The translations under genes and the position numbers were made by a program. Source: Thermoleophilia bacterium (lineage in GTDB: Bacteria > Actinomycetota > Thermoleophilia > Gaiellales > Gaiellaceae). From it: DNA of 9,747 bases. Shown in pieces: positions 1 to 8,063 of this stretch. The notes beneath the pieces are model-generated. The model was not told the DNA's origin. It saw nothing but the letters and a program-made list of their open reading frames with translations, and did no database searches. The stretch covers positions 1 to 9,747 of the forward strand of contig JABFWJ010000064.1 in assembly GCA_013362295.1 (NCBI GenBank), written 5' to 3'. Each line of letters begins with the position of its first letter. Within the stretch, counting starts at the first letter, position 1.

Positions 1-378
1 GGGCCGTTCCAGATCGACCTCACGTGCAGCGCCGCGTGCGCCTTCACCGCGCGCCTGATCGACCTGCAGCGCGGCCAGGTCGTCGCAAGGACGGACGGCG
101 ACGCCCCCGCCGGCCCCCAGATCGTCTCGATCCCGCGCGGCAGCCTCGGCGCCGGCACCTACCAGTACGCGCTGCGCACCTTCACGAACGGACGGCCCGG
201 AACCGCCGCCACGCGCTACAGCCAGCCGTTCACGATCGCTTCGCCACCGCCGACCGGCGGCGAGACGGCACCGGCAGAGTCGCCGGACACGGCATTTGCA
301 CCGTCGACGCTCCTCCCGCTCCTGTCGTCGCTGCCCACCTTGGCGCCGCTCTTCGGCCCGACTCTCGCGACTCACTGA
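1..378 (+). CDS. C-terminal part of a probably secreted beta-sandwich protein (5' end outside window)
   Basis: Frame 1 is open from the first base to a TGA at 376-378 and gives 125 residues with no start inside the window, so this is the tail of a longer gene. Residues 1-80 look like an Ig or fibronectin-III-like beta-sandwich. They alternate hydrophobic and polar residues, have a CSAAC cysteine pair (C9 and C13), a GTYQYALRTF strand and a terminal QPFTI strand. A Pro/Ala/Ser/Thr-rich tail follows (about 81-100), then a moderately hydrophobic end rich in Leu and Pro that closes in TLATH. There is no LPxTG motif and no charged tail after the hydrophobic stretch, so sorting or membrane anchoring is not shown. 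Export is inferred from the domain style and cysteines, because the signal peptide would lie upstream. The gene converges on the minus-strand cluster, with only 36 nt between the stop codons. The exact family is not recognised. Confidence 0.7.
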   Translation, partial: GPFQIDLTCSAACAFTARLIDLQRGQVVARTDGDAPAGPQIVSIPRGSLGAGTYQYALRTFTNGRPGTAATRYSQPFTIASPPPTGGETAPAESPDTAFAPSTLLPLLSSLPTLAPLFGPTLATH

Positions 379-379
379 C

Positions 380-404
380 GCGCCCGCTCGCCGTCGGCGG
401 GCGC
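380..404. terminator. GC-rich hairpin between convergent genes, likely bidirectional terminator
   Basis: The left arm GCGCCCGC (380-387) is perfectly complementary to GCGGGCGC (397-404), giving an 8-bp stem around a 9-nt loop. Two more C-G pairs are possible inside the loop (389 with 396, 390 with 395). It begins 2 nt after the plus-strand stop (376-378) and lies 10 nt from the minus-strand stop (415-417), so it sits where a shared terminator is expected. There is no T tract on either side, so it would be a GC-only (I-shaped) terminator or an mRNA 3' end stabiliser. Confidence 0.55.
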
Positions 405-414
405 AGCGCCGCAC

Positions 415-1190
415 CTAGGACATGGCCAGACCCGCCTCCAGGGTCAGCCCGACGCACGCCTGGATCCAGATCAGATCGCTGTCCGCCTCGGTCGCTGCCG
501 ACTCGGCCGCAAGTGTGAGCAGCGCATCCGCGAGGAAGGGAGTGTGCGCGGCGCTGCCTTCCGCCAGCCGTTCCACCCACGTCCGGGCCGCGCTCCGCCG
601 CTCATCCGTCGCGAGTGCACACCCGACGAGGGCGGCCGCCTGCTCGGCGACGCCGTCTCTGTAGAGCCCCTGCTTCTCTGTCCGGCGCGCTGCGCGGACG
701 ATCGCCGCCCGCAACTCGGTCTGCGGGATGCGGACCGCCGAGTACGCGCCTCGTGCCGCCAACGCAGCGTGCCGGACGTTCGTCCGGGGGAAGCGATTCG
801 AGCTCGCGCTCCAGTTGTTCGAGCGCGGCGAGGTTTGCGTCGTGCGACTCGAGAAGATCGCCGAGCACCCGGTCGACGACCTCACGAGCGAGCTTGCTCT
901 TTGCGCACCGGATTTTCCAGATCGGCCTCTGCGGCTTCGAGCACACCCAGCTTGCGTTGGAGCTCCCGACGAAGCTCCACGATCGCCGCGAGGACCGCTT
1001 CGCGCAGTCGCCCATCCCAGACCTCCGCGAGCACGAGCTCACGCTTTTTGTCGATCGCTCGTCGTGACCCGCCCTGCAGGACCACGACGGCGAGCGGCGC
1101 CAGGCGCTCTCGGTACGGCTCGAGCTCGAGCGCGAGTGGTAGCCCGGCAGCGAGTTCGACGACATCGGCGCGATCGAGGTGCACGCCCAT
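415..1190 (-). pseudogene. Unrecognised alpha-helical protein, reading frame broken twice at homopolymers
   Basis: One coherent protein is spread over three frames. Frame one starts at ATG 1188-1190 (MGVHLDRADVVEL) and runs to residue 92 near 915; continued unshifted it stops at 882-884. Frame two (AKSKLAREVVDRVLGDLLE) runs from about 913 to 788. Frame three (AALAARGAYSAVR) runs from about 786 to the TAG at 415-417. Removing one base at the T run 913-916 and one at the G run 786-790 (forward strand) joins them into about 257 residues. The product is Ala/Glu/Arg/Leu-rich and helical. Roughly residues 62-135 look coiled-coil-like, and no catalytic motif, signal peptide or membrane segment is seen. 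An in-frame ATG at 1218-1220 is an alternative start; neither has a clear ribosome binding site. It follows the nuclease-helicase gene by 26 or 56 nt and is probably the last gene of that operon. The shifts may be real decay or sequencing errors. No function is recognised. Confidence 0.6.
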
Positions 1191-1246
1191 GATGGAAGCA
1201 GGAGATCGTCGGCTTGTCATCGGACGTTTCGGACAGTCGACCGCGA

Positions 1247-4200
1247 TCACTCCGCCAGTTCGACGAACCGGCAGAGCGCATTCGCGAGCCGCATCTCCGC
1301 GACCGAGTTGCAGTTCAGCTCGAGCAGCTTCGGGCTCGCGACCAGGTACGCGAGCGCCCGCGCGCGGGAGATCGCCACGTTGAGGCGGTTGCGCGAGAGC
1401 AGGAACTGCAGCCCGCGCGGAACGTCCTCGCCGCTCGAGCTCGCCAGCGAGTAAATGACGACGTCCGCCTCCTGCCCTTGGAACTTGTCGACGGTGCCGA
1501 CGCGCACTTCGGCTGGCAGCGCCTCGCGGAGCGCGTTCACCTGTGCGTTGTACGGCGAGACGACCATGATCTCGCCGGGCGGGACGCCGACGTCGCAGAG
1601 CGTGCACACCTGCGCAACGACGACCGCCACTTCTTCGGCCGACTCCTGCCTGCGGCCATCGTGCTCGACCGGCAGGAACCGCAATCCCGTCCCGAGCGGC
1701 GTCGTGTACGCGGCAGTGCGCGCGGCCGGCACGAGCCGGCCCTCGTAGAACTCGTCGGAGATGTAGTTGCACACGTCCGGGTGCAGCCGGAACGTGCGCT
1801 CGAGGAAGAGCCCCCGGTTCGGCGCGATCGTCTCGTCGCTGCCGATCAGATGCTTCAGCACCGAGGCGCCGCTTCCCACCGGATGCGTGCCCTGGATCAC
1901 CTGGTCGAGCTGCTGCGGGTCACCGACGAGCACGACGTTGCGCGCGCACGTACCCATCGCCAGGGCATCGGCGAGCGAGACCTGACCGGCTTCGTCGATG
2001 AAGAGGTAGTCGAACCGCCCGTCGTGGCTCGCGGCCGAGAAGAGCCAGGCGGTGCCCGCGGCGAGCTCGCAGTCAGTGCAGTCGTCTGCGTTCGTGACGT
2101 TGGCGATGTGCCCGTCGGCCGGCGCGTAGAACGACTCGGGGTTTCCACCGCTCGCCTTCTTCAGCCCGTGGTACTCGAGGCCGAGCTCCCGCGCCGCATC
2201 CTCGACCGCATCGACGAGGTTGTGGATCGCCTTGTGGCTCGTCGAGGCCACACCGACCGTCTTCCCGAGCGAGATCAGGTACGCGATCAGTCGGCCCGAC
2301 GTCCACGTCTTGCCGCTCCCGGGCGGGCCCTGGATCACGAGGTGGCGACCGTCCAGCGAGGCGACGAGCGTCTTCATCTCGTCGAGGCTCGCGGTCTGGA
2401 CGTCGCGCTCGAACGGGATACGGTGAAGGATCGACTCGAGCGCGGGGTACCGATGGTCGCCGGCGAGCAGGGAGCGGCCGAGCCGCTCGAGCGCGTCCTC
2501 CTGGTCGTCCGTGTCGTACGGGCGGCCGGGGATGATCGCTTCGGGCAGCGGACGCAGATCGATCTGCCGGCCGCGCTTCAACACGAGACGACGTGCTTCC
2601 TTGTCGAGCTCTATGATCTCGCCGGGCGACTTCGCCGTTCCGGGATCGAACGTCTGCTGCCCCTGGGCGATCTTGTGCTCCTGTGCGGGGAACGTGAAGG
2701 TGTAGGACTTCGAGTGCCTCGTCACCTGTTCGGGCTCGCCGACGCGCTCCAGCAGACCGATCGATTCGGCATCGTCGACGAGCTCCGCGGGCGACCGCTC
2801 GAGCCGGTCGTAGTACGCCCACCAGACCGGCTTGCGCTCGCGGTCGTGGTAGTCGAGAAGCTGCGCCGCGAGCTCGTGGCCCGCGTCGAGGAGCGCCTCC
2901 CGCAGCGCCGCGCGCTCCGCTTTCTCGGGCGGCGTCGGCCTCGGCTCCTGCGGCGCCGGCGGCGGCGGAAGCTCTCCGAACTCGGCGATCGCCTCTGCAC
3001 GTCGCGCCAGGAGCCAGTCGCGCAGCAGGAGAGTTGCGATGCAGTCTTCCTTGTTGTACGCGTCGATCTGCTCGAGCAGCGCGGGATCGCGCGTCTGCAT
3101 CCACTCCTCGAAGACGATGATCGACGTGCCGCCGTCCGTGACCTCGGCGCGTCGCGTGAAGTCGAGGAACGTCTCGAGCTCCTTCAGCCCGTACCCGGGC
3201 CGCGAGGTGCGAATGCCGTTGCGCACTACCTTGAGGAGGTCGACGAACACCTCGCGGCGCAGCAGGTCGTCGAGCTCGGCCTCGCGCGTTCCGTAACGGC
3301 CCATCAGCCGCTTGAGCGCGGTGATCTCGTACTGCGCGTAGTGGTAGACGTGCATGTCGGGGTATGCGCGCAGCCGCTCGTGCACGAGATCGACGAACGT
3401 CTCGAACGCGTGTCGCTCGGTCTCGTGGTCGTGCGCGTGCAACGGCGTGAAGTTGCGCTCCACGTCGAGGATCCCCCACAGGTATTCGAGGCTTCCTTCG
3501 GCGTCCCAGAACGGGTTGCCTTCGAAGTCGAAGAAGAGGTCGCCCTCCGACGGCTCCGGGAGGAGCGCGAGCCCCGACTCCGGTTGCGGCGGCAGGACAA
3601 CGATCCGTTCGTGTCCCGTCTCGCGTGCCTCGAGCTGAAGCGCCGCCTGCTCGCGGATACGCGCCCAGGTCTCGCCGCTGATCCCGCGCGGAACCGGCGT
3701 CTCGGCCGCGCGGCCGAGACCGGCGAGCGTGGTGATGCCGTCGCCGGCCAGCTTCGCGATCTGCCGGGAGCTGATGTTGGCGACTCGCGAGAGATGATCG
3801 AGCTCGTCCCAGTAGGCGTCGCAGAGCGCTCTGAAGTCACAGATCTCGCAGTGCTTGACCGGGACGGGCTCGGTTAGCGGCGGATCGGCGACGAACTCCT
3901 CGAGCCGCGCACGCACTCGCCGGTAGTAGGCGGCGAACTCCTGCGGTCGAAATGACTCCCGCGTCCCGTTTCCGAGCAGGACGTGCATCCCGTCGGGCTC
4001 GCGCCCCTGCAACTCGGCGAGCTGCTCGTTGTAGTAGAGGAGCTGGAGGATGTACGCCGGTTTGGACGAGCGCGCGAGCTTCGTGTCGAGCGCCTCGTAG
4101 CTCCAGGCGCCGAGGTCGGACGGCTTGTCGACGCGGATCAGGAAGTCGGCGAGCCCACGCCAGCCGCCGCCCGTAAAAACGCCCTGGTAGACGACGTCGA

Positions 4201-4483
4201 CACCTTCGCGCATCGCTTCGAGCGTCCGCTCCTGCGCAGCGTCCCAGTCGTGGTCGAATGCGATCTCGGCGATCGACTTGCCCTCGTCGCGGAGCGTCTG
4301 AAGGTATGCCGCCTCGTGCTCGTCGCCCTTCCGCCTGATCAGCTCGGCCTGCTCGTTCGTCGAAGCCGGCTTGACGAGCTCCTTGCGCGCCACCTGCAGT
4401 TCGAGGTTCACGAGATGCTCGCAGGCGAGGAACGCCGTCACGTCGGACGGCGAGAGGACGAGGCGATCAGCGAGGTGTTGCAC
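1247..4483 (-). CDS. TM0106-type RecB/Cas4-like nuclease fused to RNase H-like exonuclease and UPF1/DNA2-type helicase
   Basis: 1078 residues from GTG 4483. N-terminal nuclease: SDVTAFLACEHL (C21), GLADFLIRV (D113), then E130, D133 and K135 in a PD-(D/E)XK-like core. C212, C215 and C221 follow; with C21 they match the four-cysteine 4Fe-4S pattern of Cas4 and AddB nucleases. Middle domain, residues about 313-490: a DEDD-like fold with DFEG (D319, E321), YHYAQYE (380-386) and YNKEDC (D480). Helicase: Walker A GPPGSGKT (719-726), DEAGQ (830-834), GDPQQL (854-859), ERTFRLHP (895-902), TVDKFQGQE (997-1005) and NVAISRAR (1035-1042), which is superfamily 1B of UPF1/DNA2 type. All motifs look intact. 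The TM0106 family is known for the first two domains, and helicase fusions occur. It probably unwinds and trims DNA or RNA/DNA in the cytoplasm; the true substrate is unknown. It lies 32 nt after the SWIM gene in the same direction. Confidence 0.88.
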   Translation of the reverse strand: MQHLADRLVLSPSDVTAFLACEHLVNLELQVARKELVKPASTNEQAELIRRKGDEHEAAYLQTLRDEGKSIAEIAFDHDWDAAQERTLEAMREGVDVVYQGVFTGGGWRGLADFLIRVDKPSDLGAWSYEALDTKLARSSKPAYILQLLYYNEQLAELQGREPDGMHVLLGNGTRESFRPQEFAAYYRRVRARLEEFVADPPLTEPVPVKHCEICDFRALCDAYWDELDHLSRVANISSRQIAKLAGDGITTLAGLGRAAETPVPRGISGETWARIREQAALQLEARETGHERIVVLPPQPESGLALLPEPSEGDLFFDFEGNPFWDAEGSLEYLWGILDVERNFTPLHAHDHETERHAFETFVDLVHERLRAYPDMHVYHYAQYEITALKRLMGRYGTREAELDDLLRREVFVDLLKVVRNGIRTSRPGYGLKELETFLDFTRRAEVTDGGTSIIVFEEWMQTRDPALLEQIDAYNKEDCIATLLLRDWLLARRAEAIAEFGELPPPPAPQEPRPTPPEKAERAALREALLDAGHELAAQLLDYHDRERKPVWWAYYDRLERSPAELVDDAESIGLLERVGEPEQVTRHSKSYTFTFPAQEHKIAQGQQTFDPGTAKSPGEIIELDKEARRLVLKRGRQIDLRPLPEAIIPGRPYDTDDQEDALERLGRSLLAGDHRYPALESILHRIPFERDVQTASLDEMKTLVASLDGRHLVIQGPPGSGKTWTSGRLIAYLISLGKTVGVASTSHKAIHNLVDAVEDAARELGLEYHGLKKASGGNPESFYAPADGHIANVTNADDCTDCELAAGTAWLFSAASHDGRFDYLFIDEAGQVSLADALAMGTCARNVVLVGDPQQLDQVIQGTHPVGSGASVLKHLIGSDETIAPNRGLFLERTFRLHPDVCNYISDEFYEGRLVPAARTAAYTTPLGTGLRFLPVEHDGRRQESAEEVAVVVAQVCTLCDVGVPPGEIMVVSPYNAQVNALREALPAEVRVGTVDKFQGQEADVVIYSLASSSGEDVPRGLQFLLSRNRLNVAISRARALAYLVASPKLLELNCNSVAEMRLANALCRFVELAE

Positions 4484-4485
4484 GT

Positions 4486-4509
4486 CCGCCAGAGTGCCAG
4501 CAGTGGCGG
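4486..4509 (-). promoter_or_regulatory. Small hairpin directly upstream of the nuclease-helicase start codon
   Basis: The complementary arms CCGCCA (4486-4491) and TGGCGG (4504-4509) give a 6-bp stem with a 12-nt loop. It fills most of the 32-nt gap between the SWIM stop (TAA, 4516-4518) and the GTG start at 4483. On the minus-strand transcript the second arm ends 2 nt before the start codon, so folding could hide the initiation region, or translating ribosomes leaving the SWIM gene could open it. No T tract follows on the minus strand, so termination is less likely. In GC-rich DNA a stem this short can arise by chance. Confidence 0.25.
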
Positions 4510-4515
4510 CGGTTT

Positions 4516-5190
4516 TTACTTCGGCGAGCCGAAGGCCGCGTAGGCCTGGGCGAGCACCTTGGCGAGGTCGGCGTCGGCGACACGAATCCCGGCTGTGCCG
4601 AGCCGCTTGACGACCGACTCAGACTGTCGGCCGCTCTCTTGCTCCGTTCGCGGGAGCTCGGCGCCGCGCCAGGCGTCGGCGTTCTGTACGGGGTCCTCAG
4701 GCTGGCGCACGCCGGCGGCGATCTCGCCGCCAAGGCGCCAGCGGAGCAGAGTCGACGGGGCCGTGTCGACGGCGACGGCAACCGCGTACGCGAGGGCTGC
4801 GAGGTGCGGGCAACCGTCGTTCTCGGCGGAGGTACACCTCGCGACCAGAGCCCCCGCTGCCGGTACCAGCGGCGCGTCCCAATCCTGAGTCAGCAGGTGC
4901 TCTAGCTGCACCGACTGCAGCTCGCCGCGGACCGCCTTCTCCAGCGGGCCGCGCCCGCGCGCATAGCTGACCATCGCGTCCCAGATGCGCGGTGGGATCA
5001 GTGGGGCCGTCAACGTGACCTTGCAATCCTCGACGCGGGCGGTGATCTGGCCGGGCTCGATGCGCAGGTCGCGCACCTCGCCCCGGCGCCACAGCTCCTC
5101 GCCGCGGATCGCTTCCGGCGTGGTGTCGTCCGGGACGAGCGCGGCGCCGAGGGCGCGCGCCCACGGGCCTTTGCCGATGCGGCTGCTCAC
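4516..5190 (-). CDS. SWIM zinc-finger family protein, partner of the SNF2 ATPase, with a degenerate zinc site
   Basis: 224 residues from GTG 5188-5190 to TAA 4516-4518. The layout matches the small SWIM proteins encoded beside bacterial SNF2 ATPases: an N-terminal GKGPWARALGAAL segment (residues 6-18), a strand-rich region (RRGEVRDLRIEPGQITARV, 35-53), a helical middle, then the SWIM-like site near 119-129 and a helical AALAYAVAVAV stretch. The family motif is CxCx(n)CxH. Here C119, C127 and H129 are present, but the position of the second cysteine is Ser121, so one zinc ligand is missing. Residues about 160-224 form a polar tail of unknown role. A longer frame reaching 5268 overlaps the SNF2 C-terminus and gives an Arg-rich, unlike-family leader, so the GTG that overlaps the SNF2 stop is preferred. 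The likely role is a DNA- or protein-binding accessory subunit of the SNF2 enzyme; this is inferred from pairing. Confidence 0.8.
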   Translation of the reverse strand: MSSRIGKGPWARALGAALVPDDTTPEAIRGEELWRRGEVRDLRIEPGQITARVEDCKVTLTAPLIPPRIWDAMVSYARGRGPLEKAVRGELQSVQLEHLLTQDWDAPLVPAAGALVARCTSAENDGCPHLAALAYAVAVAVDTAPSTLLRWRLGGEIAAGVRQPEDPVQNADAWRGAELPRTEQESGRQSESVVKRLGTAGIRVADADLAKVLAQAYAAFGSPK

Positions 5191-5205
5191 GCGGTAACGA
5201 GCTCC
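5187..5205 (-). promoter_or_regulatory. Start region of the SWIM gene: GGAG ribosome-binding-like site and GTGA stop/start overlap
   Basis: On the minus strand the SNF2 stop TGA (5187-5189) shares bases with the SWIM start GTG (5188-5190), forming a GTGA overlap. A GGAG element (5202-5205) lies inside the SNF2 coding end, 11 nt before that GTG, which is slightly long but usable. This arrangement typically couples translation of the second gene to termination of the first and gives matched protein amounts. It is the main reason for choosing this start over longer in-frame alternatives. Confidence 0.6.
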
Positions 5206-8018
5206 GCGGCGTCGGGTGCGAGAGCGACGGCCGCGCGGATCGCGCCGAGGTCGAGGCTGCCGAGCCACTCCTCGCCGCTGGCGGCCATCACCTTGTCGAC
5301 CAGCTCTCGTTTCGACTCGAGGAGCTGGTCGATGCGCTCCTCCAGCGTGCCGAGGCAGATCAGGCTATGCACGAAGACCGGTTTGCGTTGCCCCAGGCGA
5401 TGGACTCGGTCTGTTGCTTGTTGCTCGACGGCCGGATTCCACCAGCGGTCGAAGTGGAAGACGTGGTTCGCGGCCGGGAGGTACAGGCCGCGGCCGCCGG
5501 CGCGCAGTGAGATGACGAGAATTTCGGGGCCGGCTTCGCCGGCGAATGCGGTGAGCAGGTCGTTGCGTTGGCGGCCGTTCAGATGGCCGTGGAAGAACGC
5601 TGCCTCCTTGCCGAGGCGTTCTTCCAGGTGCGGGACGAGCGACGAGAACCTCGTGTACTGCGTGAACACCAGCGCCTTGTCGCCTTGCGGGACGTCGCCG
5701 AGGAGCTCCACGAGACGCTCCAGCTTTCCCGAACGGCCGTCGAGCGGCAGACCGGTCGAAACCAGCATCTCCGGGTGGTTGCACACCTGCTTCAGGTGGC
5801 CGAGCATCGCGAGCACCGCGCCTCGGCGGCCGAAGCGGTCTTCGTGCGCCTCCACGCGCGGCATCCAGTTGTCGACCGTCGCCTGGTACAGGCTCGCTTG
5901 CTCGACCGTCAGCCGGCAGTAATCCTTCGTAACGGTGATCGGCGGGAGGTCGAGCTCCACCTCCGGATCGTCCTTCGCGCGGCGCAGGATGAAGGGGCGC
6001 ACGATTCCGCGCAACCGCTCGAGCGCTTCGTCGTTCTTCTCGGCCTGGATCGGATGCGCGAACGTGCGCGTGTACCACTCGCGCGGGCCGAGCAGGCCCG
6101 GGTTCAGGAGATCCATCAGCGCCCACAGCTCACCGAGATGGTTCTCGATCGGCGTGCCCGTCATCGCGACTCGGCGGCGGGCGCGCAGCAAGCGCAGGGA
6201 GCGCGCTCGTTTCGTCTGCGGGTTCTTCACGTCCTGCGCTTCGTCCATGATCGCGCGGTCCCACGCGACGAGCTGCAGCGACTCGAGATCGCGCGTGACG
6301 ATGTCGTACGACGTGACGACGACGTCCGATGCGCGCGCGGCGCGCGCGAGCTCCTCGCCCGCCAGGCGCTCGTTGCCGTGATGGAGGTGCACGCGCAGGC
6401 CGGGCGCGAAGCGCTCGATCTCCGCGACCCACTGGCGGGCGACGCTCATCGGGCACACGACGAGCGTCGGGCCGAGCGCGTCGGCGCCGAGCTCCGCGCG
6501 CTCGGACACCAGCATCGCGATCGCCTGCACCGTCTTCCCGAGCCCCATGTCGTCGGCGAGGATCGCGCCGATTCCCAGGTCGCCCAGCAGGCGCAGCCAG
6601 CCATGGCCCTGCTCCTGGAACTGGAACAGCGCGAACTCCATCCCCGGCGGCGTCGGCATCGGCTTGAACCGCGCGTCGCCGTCGAGCATCCCCGCGAGCT
6701 TCTCGTCGATCGCGACCTCGCCCAGCTCGAGGCCGTACTCGTCCGTGTCGAGCCCTGACACACCCCGTACGAGCTCGACGACCCCGCCGCCGGCGGCGCG
6801 GCGCTCCAGGAAGCGCAACGCGCGCGTCACGTCCTCATGACGCAGCGCATGCCAGCGGCCGCCCGCGTGCACGACCGGGCTCTTCAGCTTCGCGAGGCGC
6901 GTCAGCTCCTCCTCGTCGAGATCGACGTCGCCGACGGCCAGGCGCCAGTCGAACTCCGCGATCGCCTCGCTCGAGAGGAGGCCGCTCGGCGCGCGCGCCG
7001 TCAGGTTCGCGCGGATGCGCTTCGGCGCCTGCACCCACGCGCTCGGGAGCAGCACCGGTATGCCTCGGTGCTCGAGCTGCGGGAGGAGCTCGCGCAGGAA
7101 GTACGTCGCGTCCTCCTTGCTCAGCTCGGCCTCGCTCGGCTCGTCTTCGTCGAGCTCGATGCCGTGCTCGGCGAGAAACGGTCCGAGCTGCTCGAAGCGG
7201 GATGCGAGATCCTCGTACGGGTCGGTGTCGCGCAGGAAGGCGAACGGGTCGGCGCCGCTCTCCCAGAGCAGCTTCGCCGGCAGCGCGAGCGTCGGGTCGT
7301 CCTCCGCGTGCAGCCACAGCTCGAGCGTCAACGCTCCGCCCGGGACGCGCTCGTCGAGATGCAGGCCGAGCGTCCACGGCGCCTCGACGATCCGGCCGAG
7401 GCCCTCGTCGACCCACTTGGTGATCCGTTTCGCGAGCGACGTGTACGTCGGCCCCGCCGGCAGCTCCGGATCAGGCGAGACCAGACCGTCTAGGAAGTGC
7501 TCGAGCGCGCGCGAGCGGATGAGCTGCGATGGCTCGGTGAGCTTCACGCCCGCGGCGACCAGGCGGTCGCGCGCGATCTGGTCGACGAGGCGCGGATAGA
7601 CGTCGTCGACGACCGCCATCCGGTCGCCGTGGAAGTACTCGGCCGAGACCGCGGGGAGCGCGGCGCCGAGGCCGGCGAGCGCCTCCTCGATGCTCTGATC
7701 GAGTGTCGCGCCCCAGAACGCATACCACCGACCGCCGCCCTGGGTCAGCTCCGGATGGACCAGCCCTTCGCCGACCGAGCGCTCCGCGAGATCGCGGATC
7801 GCGAGCAGGACGTTCGCGCTGTCGCCCAGCTCGCGTGTCGGGCGCCACGCGACCAGCTCGGCCGTGCTGAGCACGCTTGCCGGGACGTCGATCCCGAGGA
7901 CTTCGAGCTCGTCCGCGTCGCCGATGCCGACGTCGGCGGAGAACGTGCCGTCGCCGTTGCGCAGGAATGCGTACGCGACGCCGTGGGGATGCCAGATGAT
8001 CTCGAGCGACTCGGGCAC
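5187..8018 (-). CDS. SNF2-family DEAD/DEAH-box ATPase (HepA/RapA-like) with bacterial SNF2-associated N-terminal region
   Basis: 943 residues from GTG 8016-8018. The first 450 or so residues are the non-catalytic region of bacterial SNF2 proteins. Part of it (about 300-420, including LPQLEHRGIPVLLPSAW) resembles the DUF3670 SNF2-associated domain. The ATPase core has motif I DDMGLGKT (489-496), motif Ia VVCPMSVARQW, motif II DEAQ (592-595), motif III MTGTPIEN (619-626), motif V in SLRAGGRGLYL (837-847) and motif VI QATDRVHRLGQ (867-877), all apparently functional. Such proteins are ATP-driven duplex-DNA translocases that remodel protein-DNA complexes rather than classical strand-separating helicases. 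Motif V has Arg and Tyr where the family often has Leu or Thr and Asn. No strong ribosome binding site precedes the start. An in-frame TGA at 8088-8090 limits any upstream extension. Its stop overlaps the SWIM gene start by 4 nt, so the two products probably act together. Confidence 0.93.
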   Translation of the reverse strand: MPESLEIIWHPHGVAYAFLRNGDGTFSADVGIGDADELEVLGIDVPASVLSTAELVAWRPTRELGDSANVLLAIRDLAERSVGEGLVHPELTQGGGRWYAFWGATLDQSIEEALAGLGAALPAVSAEYFHGDRMAVVDDVYPRLVDQIARDRLVAAGVKLTEPSQLIRSRALEHFLDGLVSPDPELPAGPTYTSLAKRITKWVDEGLGRIVEAPWTLGLHLDERVPGGALTLELWLHAEDDPTLALPAKLLWESGADPFAFLRDTDPYEDLASRFEQLGPFLAEHGIELDEDEPSEAELSKEDATYFLRELLPQLEHRGIPVLLPSAWVQAPKRIRANLTARAPSGLLSSEAIAEFDWRLAVGDVDLDEEELTRLAKLKSPVVHAGGRWHALRHEDVTRALRFLERRAAGGGVVELVRGVSGLDTDEYGLELGEVAIDEKLAGMLDGDARFKPMPTPPGMEFALFQFQEQGHGWLRLLGDLGIGAILADDMGLGKTVQAIAMLVSERAELGADALGPTLVVCPMSVARQWVAEIERFAPGLRVHLHHGNERLAGEELARAARASDVVVTSYDIVTRDLESLQLVAWDRAIMDEAQDVKNPQTKRARSLRLLRARRRVAMTGTPIENHLGELWALMDLLNPGLLGPREWYTRTFAHPIQAEKNDEALERLRGIVRPFILRRAKDDPEVELDLPPITVTKDYCRLTVEQASLYQATVDNWMPRVEAHEDRFGRRGAVLAMLGHLKQVCNHPEMLVSTGLPLDGRSGKLERLVELLGDVPQGDKALVFTQYTRFSSLVPHLEERLGKEAAFFHGHLNGRQRNDLLTAFAGEAGPEILVISLRAGGRGLYLPAANHVFHFDRWWNPAVEQQATDRVHRLGQRKPVFVHSLICLGTLEERIDQLLESKRELVDKVMAASGEEWLGSLDLGAIRAAVALAPDAAELVTA

Positions 8019-8063
8019 GACCCGGCATCGTAGGCAGCGCGGGGGTGGTTCCGCTGAAAAGCT

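Noticed and set aside
24..518. Plus-strand 164-codon ORF at the left end
   Set aside because: It is out of frame with the better-supported open frame 1-378 and is Arg/Pro-rich with no domain. It runs through the hairpin and into the convergent gene.
1191..1772. Upstream part of the minus-strand frame 882-1772
   Set aside because: It lies inside the nuclease-helicase coding region in another frame. Only the part from the ATG at 1190 (or 1220) onward looks like real protein.
1214..3877. Very long plus-strand ORF (887 codons) antisense to the nuclease-helicase gene
   Set aside because: Its composition is Arg/Leu/Glu/Val-rich with no motif, and it mirrors the codon bias of the minus-strand gene, whose motifs are unmistakable. 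Long antisense ORFs are expected in GC-rich DNA.
5191..5268. Upstream in-frame extension of the SWIM gene to 5268
   Set aside because: It would overlap the SNF2 coding end by over 80 nt and add an Arg-rich leader unlike the family. The GTG overlapping the SNF2 stop fits better.
5568..6758. Plus-strand 396-codon ORF opposite the SNF2 gene
   Set aside because: It is an antisense shadow of the SNF2 ATPase core, with no recognisable domain and Arg/His-rich low-complexity content.
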